From: Haliscomenobacter sp.
GTDB taxonomy: Bacteria > Bacteroidota > Bacteroidia > Chitinophagales > Saprospiraceae
NCBI RefSeq assembly: GCF_016718685.1
Contig: NZ_JADKCX010000028.1
Span: forward strand, 28,249 to 92,248
Direction of reading: 5' to 3'
DNA length: 64,000 nt
Shown here: positions 29,293 through 39,215 of the stretch, one piece after another
How the letters are laid out: every line of letters starts with the position of its first letter
Numbering within the stretch: position 1 is the stretch's first letter
Made by a program: the position numbers and the translations under genes
The notes under the pieces: model-generated
The model's database searches: none
Seen by the model: the letters and a program-made list of their open reading frames with translations, nothing else
Told to the model about the DNA's origin: nothing

Positions 29293-32200
29293 CTACTTAG
29301 TTACGATCATTTTGCGCGTGGCTGTAGCGCCATTTTGCATCAGCGTGTAATAATAGACGCCATCAGCGGGGAGGTCGGTATGTTTCACCAGCAATTGGTT
29401 GTACCCACGATCGAAAGATTGACGGAAGGATTTGACAACCCGACCTGTCACATCATAGATGTTGAGGGTCGCCTCTCCCGTTTGTGGCAACCAGAAGCCG
29501 ATTTGAGCCTCCGCACGGAATGGATTGGGTTGATTTTGTTCAAGTACCAACCCACGATCCTGGTTGATACCCGAGGTATTGTCGCCAAATGAAAGGGCAA
29601 GCCCTATTACCTCGTTTTCACGGTTGTAGGCCTCAGCATTCATCACCTGTGGGTTGATCTGCAAAGCTTTGCTCAATTGTACATCGGTCTTGGCCTTGAC
29701 CACCAGGGTAAACAATGCTCCGTTCTTGGAGCGACCCTCGTCGATCCAGGAAGTAGTCAAAATACCTCTTTCCGCAAAGATGCCAAAATTTCCCAATTTG
29801 GCAACACCGTCCAGGATACCCACAAATTCCAGGGCTTTGATGTCCAAATCCAGGGCAAATTGGTACCCGGAAATTTTGCTCAAGTCGGCAACGTGTACGG
29901 GAAGTTCATAAGTATTTCCAGCCTCCAGGTCAAGGTTTTTCATTTCCAGCATGAGGTTTTCCCCGCTGCGCAACTCGGGTACCTGGAATGCATTTACTGT
30001 AGCACTTTGGTTCAGGTCGCCTACTTTAATGCCTACAAAATTGGCCTTGACGTCGTGATCCAGGTTCGGCATGGCAATGGTTTGAGGGAAAGCCTCTTTC
30101 CAGGGGTTGAGCGGATCCGGGAAGCGGTATGCCTGGTCAACAAAACACCAGCTCTTGGTTCCACCAAAATCAGGTATCATGTTGAGGATAAATTTGCGCA
30201 AGCGAATTTGATCCCCCACGGATACGTGGCCAGAGTTGTCTACATCTGCGGCAATCAAGAGGTAAGGATTCGTAATGGGTTCAGCATTGATGAGGTGTTT
30301 TTGCAAAACAAGCAAATCCATAGTGGAAATGCCATTGCCAAAATCCTTGTTCATGTCTGGTGTAAGGGTGTAGTTTTTACCCTTGCTCAAACCCAGAAAA
30401 TTATAAGTGCCATCGCTTCCGCTGGTGTTCATTTTGACCACATCGCCCGAGAGTTGAACAGGCACCCCTTTCATCATGGCGTTTTTTGAAGTCGCTACGT
30501 ATCCAGAAATGGTTATGGGTTCTACAATTCCGCCGGGGCAAACCTTGTTGTTGTCTTGCACTTCCACAAAAGTGAGGCAGAAATCGTGGTTTCCCGCTTC
30601 ATCCCAGGCGTGGATTTCTACTTCTATCGCCTTGCCTTTGTCGGCGCAAGTCAGCACCAAACCAGTGTTGGTCACATTGACAGCAGTCCCCTTACGGTTG
30701 ATGGAGTACTTCGTAACTTTCTTCAAGCCCTGGGCGTTGGTCTCGCCTTGGCCGTTGCAATCATAAATTGGACTGGCCACAAAATCAGTAGCCCATACCG
30801 CCATGGTGCCTCCACCTTGTTGATCACTCATCAGGGAAAGGGAAAGGCCCTTGATACAGATTGGTGCAGGGGCTTTGCGGTCGCGTACTTCAAAAGGAAT
30901 CCGGGTTGCTTTGCTCAAGTTGCCACAACCATCCCTAATCAATACAATCAAATCGTGCTTGCCTTCGGGCAGGTTTTTCACGGTAACAGTGAAGCTGCCG
31001 TCGGCATTGGCTTTGGTTGTCCAGCGGTTAGAACTGTACATGATGAAAGGCCCACTGAGCGTCTGGTTAGGAGCTACCATGAGTTGGGGAATTTCCAGTT
31101 CTACTGATGAACTACAATTGTCGGCTCCTCGGAAAGTAATGGTCACATCAGCCAAACAATCGGTTGCTCGTGTTTGGAAAACCGTCAATTGAGGGATGGT
31201 TACGACGGGTACCTGCGAATCTTCTACCTTAATAATTTGGGTATACATGAAACTGTGGTAATAATCATCGGTAGCATCACAAATTGGAGGAGTGAATCGA
31301 ATATCAAAGTCTTCTTCAGGAGTACGGTTTTTCGAAATCCAGAATTCCTCGTCGCCATTGCGGTCTTTATCCCGTACCAGTACATAAATGGGGTCTTTGC
31401 CAAGATTTCCAAACACGTTCCGGTCTACGACAAACACTTTGCCGTTGGCCATGGGGTCACCACAACGATCGTCGTAAGCACACCAGTTGATTACGGTGTA
31501 TGTACGGAAAATTTTATAACACTCGCTATCACTGGCGTCGTAACGTTTGTCGCTTACATTGATGGCCAAGACATCACAACCCAATTCTACGGCGAATGCG
31601 GAATCCGCATTTACTTTTTTACAATCTGCGGTTGCATCCTTAGGGAAGCAAATATCGTATTCATGGATGGGCATTACCGTGATGACCTGCTCACAAGAGG
31701 TAGACTGGGCACCTTTCGCAATCGTCCAGCGCCGGATGATGGTACCTTTGCCACATTTCACCTTGTTTACTACGGTGTATTGTATATTCAGGTTGGTACA
31801 ATCGTTACCACCCTGGATGTTGACATCACCAAAACAAACGGAAGATGCGGCACGATCTTCCAATTGCCCGAGGCATTTATCGGTGCAATAAACCGTTGCT
31901 GGCCATGGCGCCGTACAAATGGGTGCGGTTTTGTCTTCGATGAGCAAATCCATCCAACAATAGTTGCGGTTGCCCGCCAGGTCTTCGCCCCACAGTTCCA
32001 CGGTAACCAATGCGCCGAGGTCACAGCAGAAAAACTCCATAAAATCTCCCAATGGCGACAAGAGTTTACCCTCCTTAATGATAAAAGTTTCGCCGAAGTC
32101 GTCTAAATCTCCATCGCCGTTAACCAACAAAAGTGGCTTCACATCCTGCGGGGATTACCCGGCGAACCCTCATCCATCTGAGTCTACTGCAATTGTCCCA

Positions 32201-33688
32201 AGATCCTTCATCAATGTCCTGAGCGGTTACCTTGCCATAGCCCGTTTGTAATCCTGCTGTATTGGACAGGGATACCCGCAGTTTATCGTCACATTTCATG
32301 ACCGGGGCAATGAGGTCTTTGACAAAAAACTCCACCGAATCCACTACGGAGTTGTAACAACCATCGTTTGCGGTGATAATCAACCGGTGCCGCCCAACGG
32401 TAACCCCAGTGATCACGCCATTGCTGACCGGATAGTTCATATTGTACCAATTGGTCGTATCGACAATGATCCCGCTGACAATCCGCCCTTTGGTGCGTAC
32501 TCTTAAACTCAAGGTACCGAGGTTACAATTGTCACTAATGGTGGTACCCAAGATGGTACGCAAACCCGCAGCTGTAGTTGGAAGTATCGCAGTACAATCG
32601 GATGGGCCAGTGCTCACGACAGGAATACGGGAGAGTTTAAGGATGCGGGGAGGGCTGGTATCCCCCAATTTGATCAGGATCTTGTATTGTGCTACTTCCC
32701 GGTTCAAACACCAGTCGAACAATTTAAGCGTACGTTCAATTTTCAGACCTGTACCATTACAAGTAGGAAATTCAATATCATTGACGTTTAAACCATAGTT
32801 GCAGGCGAGTGTATCCAGGTATATTTTTTTCCCAAAGTAGTTGGTCAGATAAGGTACAACGTCAATCCGGCGAATTTGGCTTTTGTTGGCGGCACAAGCA
32901 TCATAACTAATGATGGCTTTGTAATTGGCATCGCCAGCAAAATCAAATTTGAAATCGTTCAATACGGGTCGACGGAAAGTAATGACTTGTTCTACGCTCT
33001 GGGTCATACCTCGACAATCTGTAGCAACAAAAACGCGGTAAATTCTCGCATATACCCCATTGATGATGGTCTCGGTACAATTGGCCGTTTCCAAACGATC
33101 GGAAAATTTAAGGGTAACGTTACAACCGCAGGATTTGCAATTGTCTGCAAAATTGGGAATGCCCAGGTTTTTTACATCGGTATCAATAATTGGGCCGGAG
33201 ATGAGTCCGTTCAACGATTGATTGGTAGCCGTTGGGCCTACGGTTTTGGGATTGTTGAGTACAAAATCAATATCAGTACACCAAAGTGTAGTGTTGATGA
33301 AGTCTGTACTCATCAAAATGGGACCACTTTTGTCTTCAGCCAAAATTTTGCCCCAACAGAGCACTTCATTGGCCGTGTTCAGTACAGCGTAGTCCCAAAG
33401 TCCGGGACAGTCAATGATGTTGCCATTGGAAGGGTTGCTGTCGCTGACAACAACACGATAGGTACCTACACAATTCCCGAAACCGACCAAATTAGGCGTA
33501 ACAGTGAATTTGCAGTTGGCGTCCATCGTTACCTGCACCTGGTTGATGCAGGAGGTGCGTGGATCGCATTGGGCTTTTGCCCCTTGTGGAATCAAAAACA
33601 AACCGAGTAGTACCCCAACCGGTAAAATCCGGCACAAAATTGTAATCATGTGGGTAAAGGTCATCTTCATGGGAAACAAATTTGTCAT
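29293..33688 (-). CDS. Giant T9SS cargo protein with Cys-rich repeats, CarboxypepD-reg, dockerin-like and cohesin-like domains (one-base frameshift)
   Basis: About 1464 residues after dropping one base in the break at 32121-32142. Signal peptide (VGVLLGLFLIPQGAKAQ). The first ~1050 residues are Ig/HYR-like modules rich in paired Cys (DNCKSCGCNV, CTAPWPATVYCTDKC, FEVRDRKAPAPICI). Then a carboxypeptidase-regulatory-like domain (ISGYVATSKNAMMKGVPVQL), a dockerin-like pair with calcium loops (DMNKDFGNGISTMDLLVLQK; DVDNSGHVSVGDQIRLRKF), a cohesin-like beta domain (GYQFALDLDIKALEFVGIL), and a type A sorting tail (QNQPNPFRAEAQIGF ... RKMIVTK). Exported by T9SS and probably surface-bound. Start could instead be 33670 (MKMTFTH). 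Confidence 0.85.
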
Positions 33689-33988
33689 GTTGTATATTCA
33701 CTAAAATCATTACGCACCCTAAACCTGTAGACGCAACAACCCTAGAGTTGTAACGAACACAATGCATCAGACTGTTCCAAGGCGATCAATCAACTACCCA
33801 ACAGGTAGCCTGACCGGATTCATAGATGATTAATTGGCAGACTACCGCCTGGAATCATTCCATGAATTAATACAATTAAGGAGTGAAGATACATCTCTAA
33901 AACGAGAAGCTTGATTTACCGGCGAGTAAGCCAATAGCGTGAGGGGACAAAAAACGGCTTATGGCTCAATTAGATTAATGGTTCGGTC

Positions 33989-33996
33989 CAAAGATA
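33989..33996 (-). promoter_or_regulatory. -7 element (TATCTTTG) for the giant cargo gene
   Basis: An exact TAnnTTTG match on the minus strand, about 300 bases before the start codon, implying a long leader. No -33 element is clear. Confidence 0.45.
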
Positions 33997-34107
33997 GAGG
34001 TTTATTTTATTTTAGGAAGGATAATATTTATTTTAGGAAAAAAAAACCCTTGGTCTTCCCTCCACAGTACAAGAATCTATTTTTAATGCAAAAAAACTGC
34101 AAAAACC

Positions 34108-34139
34108 CTTGCACACATCCACAAGGCAACTTATCTTTG
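34108..34139 (+). promoter_or_regulatory. Promoter CTTG-N20-TATCTTTG for tRNA-Arg
   Basis: TATCTTTG at 34132-34139, with CTTG 20 bases upstream (34108-34111). The tRNA begins 31 bases after it. Confidence 0.65.
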
Positions 34140-34170
34140 CATCCGCAATTGCAAAACACGCATAAGCACT

Positions 34171-34244
34171 GGCGCTGTAGCTCAATTGGATAGAGCACCT
34201 GACTACGGATCAGGAGGTTTAAGGTTCGACTCCTTACAGCGTCA
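34171..34244 (+). tRNA. tRNA-Arg (anticodon ACG)
   Basis: 74 bases. Acceptor GGCGCTG/CAGCGTC (one G.T pair) with discriminator A; D-arm GCTC/GAGC; anticodon stem CCTGA/TCAGG with loop CTACGGA giving anticodon ACG; T-arm TAAGG/CCTTA with loop TTCGACT. It reads CGN arginine codons after A34 deamination. CCA is not encoded. Confidence 0.96.
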
Positions 34245-34293
34245 CTCTGATGAATTATTCACCTATTTGGGTGAGTAAAAATTATCTGAATCG

Positions 34294-34349
34294 AAAAGTT
34301 CAAGGTCTGAAGTTCAACACGGTTTATACCATTGACACCTTGAACTTTT
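34294..34349. repeat. Leader inverted repeat upstream of rpmB
   Basis: AAAAGTTCAAGGT (34294-34306) is perfectly complementary to ACCTTGAACTTTT (34337-34349), with a 30-base loop that holds a second GTTCAA unit. It lies between tRNA-Arg and rpmB, 14 bases before the rpmB ATG. It could end the tRNA transcript or act as a leader structure for the ribosomal-protein operon. Confidence 0.75.
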
Positions 34350-34363
34350 TAAATTTATATACT

Positions 34364-34627
34364 ATGTCAAAGGTTTGTCAACTTACGGGTAAGCGTCCGA
34401 TTGTGGGTAACAACGTTTCACACTCTAACCGCAAAACCAAGCGTCGGTTTTTGCCAAATTTGCAAAAGAAGCGCTTCTTCATCCCTGAAACAGATCAGTG
34501 GGTTACGTTAAAACTGTCCACTTCTGCGATGCGCAACATCAGCAAGCTGGGGATTTATGAATACCTGCAACGATTGGAAAAAGAGGGAGTTGATTTGAGT
34601 GGAATTTTGGAGCAACCAGGTTGTTAA
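34364..34627 (+). CDS. rpmB: 50S ribosomal protein L28 (bL28)
   Basis: 87 residues: MSKVCQLTGKRPIVGNNVSH with the family motif SNRKTKRRFLPNLQKKRFF and a C-terminal TLKLSTSAMRNISKLGI. A structural protein of the large ribosomal subunit. The ATG at 34364 gives the canonical start; the upstream extension to 34250 passes through the leader hairpin. First gene of rpmB-rpmG-DUF4295, with ftsY following. Confidence 0.96.
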   Translation: MSKVCQLTGKRPIVGNNVSHSNRKTKRRFLPNLQKKRFFIPETDQWVTLKLSTSAMRNISKLGIYEYLQRLEKEGVDLSGILEQPGC

Positions 34628-34647
34628 TCAAGAAATTTTGAGTCGTT

Positions 34648-34836
34648 ATGGCAAAGAAAAGCAAAGGTAACCGCATTCAGATTATTCTGGAATGCACTGA
34701 GCATAAGAAGTCGGGTTTGCCCGGTACTTCCCGTTATGTTACCCAGAAAAACCGCAAAAATACCCCTGATCGTATGGAGTTGAAGAAATACAACGCCGTA
34801 TTGAAAAAGGTCACCGTGCACCGCGAGATTAAATAA
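34648..34836 (+). CDS. rpmG: 50S ribosomal protein L33 (bL33)
   Basis: 62 residues with the L33 pattern: AKKSKGNRIQIILECTEHK, GTSRYVTQKNRKNTPDRMELKKYN, ending TVHREIK. The zinc-type Cys pairs are reduced to one Cys, as in zinc-free L33 variants. It starts 20 bases after rpmB and is in the same operon. Confidence 0.95.
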   Translation: MAKKSKGNRIQIILECTEHKKSGLPGTSRYVTQKNRKNTPDRMELKKYNAVLKKVTVHREIK

Positions 34837-34918
34837 TTGCTGATTGAGAGCAAATTAAGGTTCACACTTGTGCATTCAAGAAAAAAGCCTTAATTTGATC
34901 GCCTAAATAAGTATTGCA

Positions 34919-35095
34919 ATGGCAAAGGTATCCAAAAACGCAAAAGTTGCTAAGCGTGCTGCTAACGTTGGCTCTGGCCGCGACTACGTTCAAATCGTAG
35001 TGAGCGTAAAAGACCCTAAAACGGGCAAATACAGCTACAAAAAGCAAATGGTGCACAAAGACAAAAAAGACGCTTTTATTGCTTCCCTGAAGTAA
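34919..35095 (+). CDS. DUF4295 family small basic protein
   Basis: 58 residues (MAKVSKNAKVAKRAANVGSG ... DAFIASLK), highly basic, matching the small DUF4295 proteins found after rpmB and rpmG and before ftsY throughout Bacteroidota. Known from family context to be ribosome-associated or a lineage-specific ribosomal protein; the exact role is not settled. It starts 82 bases after rpmG and ends before a strong terminator. Confidence 0.9.
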   Translation: MAKVSKNAKVAKRAANVGSGRDYVQIVVSVKDPKTGKYSYKKQMVHKDKKDAFIASLK

Positions 35096-35128
35096 ATATA
35101 TGCATGGTCTGATGCATCGTCCGTAAAG

Positions 35129-35164
35129 AGGCTTTTCTTGTGTACGCACAGGAAAAGCCTTTTT
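35129..35164 (+). terminator. Rho-independent terminator of the rpmB operon
   Basis: AGGCTTTTC pairs with GAAAAGCCT, with an inner TGTG/CACA helix around TACG, followed by TTTT. It separates the ribosomal genes from ftsY. Confidence 0.85.
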
Positions 35165-35165
35165 A

Positions 35166-35268
35166 GCGAAAAGTAAAATGAAAATGAAAATGAAAAGCCC
35201 CGTAAGAGGTTTTTATACTTTCTTTTCGCTTTTATGCTTTTCATTTTTCATTTTTCATTTTTCATTCC
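35166..35268. repeat. GAAAATG/TTTTCAT-type inverted repeat upstream of ftsY
   Basis: The left arm (35166-35197) has GCGAAAAG followed by three GAAAATG-like units. The right arm (35221-35268) has CTTTTCGC and four TTTTCAT units, complementary to the left. The centre carries a short AAAAGCC/GGTTTTT hairpin. It ends eight bases before the ftsY ATG. The TATAC-TTTCGCTTTT segment resembles the right arms of the elements at 50385 and 63363. Confidence 0.75.
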
Positions 35269-35275
35269 CACTACT

Positions 35276-36232
35276 ATGAGTTTCTTTAGCAATATTTTTG
35301 GAAAAAAGGAAAAGGAAGACCTCGACAAAGGGCTTGAAAAAACCAAGAGCAGTTTTTTCAATAACCTTTCAAAAATGGTCGCAGGTAGATCAACCGTAGA
35401 CGAAGAGGTATTGGACGAACTCGAAGCGCTATTGATTTCCGCTGACGTAGGTCGAGCCACTTCAACCGAAATTATTGAGCGCATTGAGGCCCGCGTTGCT
35501 AAAGATAAATACCTCGGGACCAGTGAACTAAACTTTATCCTCCGCGATGAGATTGTTCAATTGCTGGCCGAAAACAATACCCAGGATCTAGCTGGTTATG
35601 AATTGCCCACTGGCATTAAACCTTTTGTCCTGCTGGTCGTGGGTGTAAATGGAGTAGGTAAAACTACCACCATTGGCAAATTGGCCCATCAATTCAAAAA
35701 ACAAGGCAAAAAAGTAGTATTGGGCGCTGGCGATACCTTCCGCGCTGCGGCAGTGGACCAGCTCAAAATTTGGTCGGAACGGGTAGGTTGTGATTTTTAC
35801 AGCAAAGGAATGAATACGGATCCAGCGGCAGTGGCCTACGAAACGGTCAACTACGCCATTCAAAACGATTGTGACATTGCCATTATTGATACCGCGGGAC
35901 GCCTGCACACCAAAACGGGCCTGATGCAGGAATTGGGCAAAATCAAACGCTCGATCAGTAAAAAAATTGAAACGGCTCCACACGAAGTCCTGCTGGTTCT
36001 GGATGCCACCACGGGCCAAAATGCCATTGAACAAGCCAAACACTTTACCGAGGCTACCGACGTAAATGCCCTGGCTTTGACCAAACTGGACGGTACAGCA
36101 AAAGGAGGTGTGGCCATTGGCATCTCTAATCAATTTAAAATTCCAATCAAATATATTGGCGTTGGCGAAGCCATCGATCAACTTCAACCATTTGACAAAC
36201 AGACCTTTGTCAATGCACTTTTTGAAGCCTGA
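35276..36232 (+). CDS. ftsY: Signal recognition particle receptor FtsY
   Basis: 318 residues. The N domain has VLDELEALLISADVG; the G domain has the P-loop GVNGVGKTTTIGKLA, DTFRAAAVDQL, DTAGRLHTK, TKLDGTAKGG and the closing GVGEAIDQLQPF. GTPase receptor that docks SRP-ribosome complexes at the inner membrane. It lacks the long acidic A domain of E. coli FtsY, as usual in Bacteroidota. The ATG at 35276 (MSFFSNIFGKK) is chosen; the upstream in-frame extension would be encoded by the repeat arm. Confidence 0.97.
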   Translation: MSFFSNIFGKKEKEDLDKGLEKTKSSFFNNLSKMVAGRSTVDEEVLDELEALLISADVGRATSTEIIERIEARVAKDKYLGTSELNFILRDEIVQLLAENNTQDLAGYELPTGIKPFVLLVVGVNGVGKTTTIGKLAHQFKKQGKKVVLGAGDTFRAAAVDQLKIWSERVGCDFYSKGMNTDPAAVAYETVNYAIQNDCDIAIIDTAGRLHTKTGLMQELGKIKRSISKKIETAPHEVLLVLDATTGQNAIEQAKHFTEATDVNALALTKLDGTAKGGVAIGISNQFKIPIKYIGVGEAIDQLQPFDKQTFVNALFEA

Positions 36233-36326
36233 TCATCTACATTTGGCAGGGTGCCCTTCCTTTGAAAATATTTTGCTGTAACTTTTCGTTATATGCATCG
36301 TTATTTTGATAAAAGTTATTTTGCCA

Positions 36327-37337
36327 ATGAAGAACCTGCTTAAAGTCTGCGGCGTGCTTGCCGTACTATTCCTGAACACTACACTCCTGTTGGCTCAACA
36401 AGTTGAAGTCGGGAAAGCCAATTATTATTCTGATGGCCTACAGGGGCATTCTACCGCCTATGGTGAAACTTACGACCGAGCACAGTTTACCGCAGCACAC
36501 CGTAGTTATCCCAAAGGTACCCTGCTCAAAATCACCCGACTAGACAATAGCAAATCGGTCATCGTGCGGGTCAATGACCGCGGCCCTTTTAGCAACGATG
36601 GTTCTTTAATTGCTTTGTCCATGGCTGCGGCTTCGCAAATTGATCTTACCCTGGTTGGAAATGCTCAGGTGAAGGTTGAACCATATGGATATGCCGAAAC
36701 CAACGCGGTAGCCGCGAATTACAATACTGCCAATGGCCAAAGTGCCAATGCATTTGCCTTTGATCGCATTTACAATAGTGCCCCCGCAGAAGTACCACAA
36801 GATTATTTCACACCACGGGGTACCAGTGGCTATCCTGACCAATATTCGACCAATAATACTTCAACTGCACAGCCGCAATACGGGCCAGTTCCTCCTGCTT
36901 ATGATCGTCGATTTCAAAATCGCAGTGGGAACTTTAGTGGATCAAATGAAGTAGGCATGCAGACACAGACACCTGCTGAATATGGTTACACTGGAAACAC
37001 CAGCAACAACTACAATCCAGGGTATTCAAGCAATAATACTACCACGTACAACGCCAACCCAAGCGCAAGCACAGTAGGAAACTTCCCTAGCCTACAAGCG
37101 GGCAGTGGGTTTTCGGTACAAATTGGCGCTTATTCGAAAGTTGACAATGCCACGCGTCAGGCACAATCCTTGGTAGACCTTGGTCTGAGGGAAATTTATA
37201 TCGTTCAGGCACCAGCCGCAAATGGCGCATTTAGCTACCGGATTTTTGCCGGCCGATTCGATAATCGTGATGCAGCGTTGGTTTATGCCAGCCAAATCAA
37301 ACGCCAGTTTTTGGTGAATGGGTTTGTGTTGCCATAG
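36327..37337 (+). CDS. RlpA-like septal-ring lytic transglycosylase with SPOR domain
   Basis: 336 residues. Signal peptide (VCGVLAVLFLNTTLLLAQQ), then the double-psi beta-barrel of RlpA (GKANYYSDGLQGHSTAYGE, YPKGTLLKITRLDNSKSVIV, VNDRGPFSNDGSLIALS) with the conserved Asp in NDRGPF. A low-complexity Asn/Tyr/Ser linker (about 145-255) follows, then a C-terminal SPOR domain (GFSVQIGAYSKVDNATRQAQSL). SPOR domains bind stem-stripped peptidoglycan at the division site. Start at 36327 rather than the upstream TTG. Confidence 0.9.
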   Translation: MKNLLKVCGVLAVLFLNTTLLLAQQVEVGKANYYSDGLQGHSTAYGETYDRAQFTAAHRSYPKGTLLKITRLDNSKSVIVRVNDRGPFSNDGSLIALSMAAASQIDLTLVGNAQVKVEPYGYAETNAVAANYNTANGQSANAFAFDRIYNSAPAEVPQDYFTPRGTSGYPDQYSTNNTSTAQPQYGPVPPAYDRRFQNRSGNFSGSNEVGMQTQTPAEYGYTGNTSNNYNPGYSSNNTTTYNANPSASTVGNFPSLQAGSGFSVQIGAYSKVDNATRQAQSLVDLGLREIYIVQAPAANGAFSYRIFAGRFDNRDAALVYASQIKRQFLVNGFVLP

Positions 37338-37341
37338 ATAA

Positions 37342-37456
37342 GAGTTGAAGAGTTGAACCTGCGGTAGTGCCATATCTGTTCATCTATCTTGAAATTATGC
37401 AAATGATGTACGACCTAGCACTACCGACAACTTTTCAACCCTAAACTCTTCAACTC
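37342..37456. repeat. GTTGA-type inverted repeat between convergent genes
   Basis: The left arm at 37342-37370 (GAGTTGAAGAGTTGAA then GCGGTAGTGC) pairs with the right arm at 37418-37456 (GCACTACCG then repeated CAACT units). The right arm overlaps the last codons of the NTF2-like gene and supplies its TGA stop (within GAGTTGA). It shares the CGGTAG core with the element at 57862-57997. Confidence 0.8.
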
Positions 37457-37989
37457 TTCTTCAAGTATTTCTCCGGAATCGGGTTATCCGGTGTCTCCGG
37501 ATTCCACATGATGTTTAATATCCAAAAACGACCGTCTTTTTGTACCAATTGAATGCTGTTGATGCCGCGAACTTCTACCTTTCCATCCACGACAAATCTG
37601 GTTTCATAGGCACTAAAAACGTGTACCATATTTCCGTATTTCTCCGCTGATCTTCCAATTTCTTTTTCAAAAAATCCTTTTTCATCGAAGATAGGGCCAA
37701 CATTTCGGATGTAGTCCTCTTGGGTCATGGTGGTTAGTTTGGCTTTGCCATCGGCTCCTTTTCCTATGGAATTGAGTCGGGCTTCGGGGCGAAACAGCGA
37801 ACGGAATTTATTCCAGTTGCGCCGCTGTCCGGCTGGCCCGGAGATGACATCATACAACGTTTTGATGATCGCATCTACCGTGGCTACTTCCACCAAACTG
37901 GCTTCACGCATGGGTGCTTCCGTGTCTTGAGCCTGGGTTGACGTAGCAAGTACAAACCCAATAATGAGCGATAAGTAGTATTTTCTCAT
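37450..37989 (-). CDS. Secreted NTF2-like protein
   Basis: 179 residues with a signal peptide (IIGFVLATSTQAQ). The mature part looks like an NTF2/SnoaL-like cone fold: VDAIIKTLYDVISGPAGQ, RSLFRPEARL, VHVFSAYETRFVVDGKVEVRGINSIQLVQKDGRFWILNIMW, the last stretch being the typical beta sheet of such domains. These folds serve as small-ligand pockets or as enzymes; no catalytic residues can be assigned. The stop codon is provided by the intergenic repeat. Confidence 0.65.
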   Translation of the reverse strand: MRKYYLSLIIGFVLATSTQAQDTEAPMREASLVEVATVDAIIKTLYDVISGPAGQRRNWNKFRSLFRPEARLNSIGKGADGKAKLTTMTQEDYIRNVGPIFDEKGFFEKEIGRSAEKYGNMVHVFSAYETRFVVDGKVEVRGINSIQLVQKDGRFWILNIMWNPETPDNPIPEKYLKKS

Positions 37990-38058
37990 GTTTATTCGTT
38001 TTTACTGCGAAAAAATCGGAAGTTTCTCCGAATTTTGAACGAAGAAAACCACATTTTA

Positions 38059-39180
38059 ATGCCTTCGCTGAAAACCATTGTGATCAACATACTTAGACGT
38101 TTGGATCATTTCATTGATGACCTGAGGTTTGCCTTAGTCAAAGTAAGTGGTATTGGGCAAAATTTACCGATTAAAATAGCGACTTATCGTGGTTTTGGTC
38201 GGCGTGATTTTCTTTTCCTGCAAGGAAGGGTTTTGGTCAAAAAACGTTTGCGCAACAGCCCGATGAATACAGTACTGCAAAATTTGCTCAATTCTTACAG
38301 CCGATTTGAGAGTGATGAAATACCCAATGCAGTACTGCGCGTCGATGTAGAAAATCATCAATTTGAAATCATCACCGATCGAGAAGGTTATTTCACCCTC
38401 AGTACGCCTTTATATCCTCCCCTAGCTTTGACCAGTGATGAGCCCTGGCAAAAAGTCAACATCACTTTGCTCAAAACGCCCTGGACGGAAGAATTGGAAA
38501 TAGAAACCAGCACCACGGTCATGTTTCCGCCTGAAGAGAGCCGCATCGGAATCATTTCTGACTTGGATGACACCATCATTGAAACGGGTGTAGCCAGTCT
38601 TTTTAAGTGGCGCGCTTTTTACAATACCTTGTTCAAAAGCATCCATCGGCGTAAAATCTTTGATGAAGTTCCTGCTTTTTTTCGGGCTTTGCGCCGGGGT
38701 AATGACGACCAGGGTTTTTTACCCCTGTTTTATTTGTCCAATAGCCCGCGCAATATTTACGACCTGGTGACTGGATACCTGAAATTGCATTCCATGCCCA
38801 AAGCGCCCATTTTGTTGCGTGACATTGGGTTCCCCTACAAAATTCATAGTCGAAATGATCAGGGTCACAAAACTGAAAGCATTATTCGCATCTTAAACAT
38901 GTACCCAGAAAAGCGATTCATCCTCATTGGTGACAACGCTGAAAAAGACCCTTATATCTACCATGAGATCGACCAGAACTATCCTGGGCGAATAGCGGCT
39001 ATATTTATCCGCGATGTGCAAAAAAGCCGCCCCTTGCGCCGGTTAGAAACGTTTGTCGCCAAAGAGTCCACCCACAAGATTCAAATGTTTACTTCTTACC
39101 GGCAATTGGCACGAATCTGCGCCGAAGCACATTTTTTGGATTGGGAATATTTTCAGGAGTTGTGCTCAAAGTCAACATAA
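38059..39180 (+). CDS. App1-like phosphatidate phosphatase domain protein (DUF2183)
   Basis: About 373 residues. The C-terminal half has the HAD-type catalytic motif DLDDTIIETGV (DxDxT), then FYLSNSPRNIYDL and FILIGDNAEKDPYIYHEI, matching the App1/DUF2183 phosphatidate phosphatase catalytic domain known from yeast App1 and bacteria. The N-terminal half is a beta-rich domain (VLRVDVENHQFEIITDREGYFTL). No signal peptide or membrane segment is seen. The ATG at 38059 is preferred over the TTG at 38035. Confidence 0.8.
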   Translation: MPSLKTIVINILRRLDHFIDDLRFALVKVSGIGQNLPIKIATYRGFGRRDFLFLQGRVLVKKRLRNSPMNTVLQNLLNSYSRFESDEIPNAVLRVDVENHQFEIITDREGYFTLSTPLYPPLALTSDEPWQKVNITLLKTPWTEELEIETSTTVMFPPEESRIGIISDLDDTIIETGVASLFKWRAFYNTLFKSIHRRKIFDEVPAFFRALRRGNDDQGFLPLFYLSNSPRNIYDLVTGYLKLHSMPKAPILLRDIGFPYKIHSRNDQGHKTESIIRILNMYPEKRFILIGDNAEKDPYIYHEIDQNYPGRIAAIFIRDVQKSRPLRRLETFVAKESTHKIQMFTSYRQLARICAEAHFLDWEYFQELCSKST

Positions 39181-39215
39181 GTGGAAATTGAGCTTGCCTG
39201 TTTTCCCAAAATAAA

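Larger units (their letters stand above)
33689..34170. other. Intergenic region (482 bases) between divergent units
   Basis: No convincing gene. It holds a minus-strand -7 element (33989-33996), a plus-strand tRNA promoter (34108-34139), and a 13-base direct repeat TTTATTTTAGGAA at about 34006-34018 and 34030-34042. Otherwise AT-rich and featureless. Confidence 0.6.

Noticed and set aside
31174..32106. 310-codon + strand open frame opposite the cohesin/dockerin-like gene
   Set aside because: Lies antisense to a clear coding sequence and has no recognisable domain.
35234..35275. Upstream ftsY start at 35234
   Set aside because: The extra residues are encoded by the arm of the intergenic inverted repeat; the ATG at 35276 gives the normal FtsY start.
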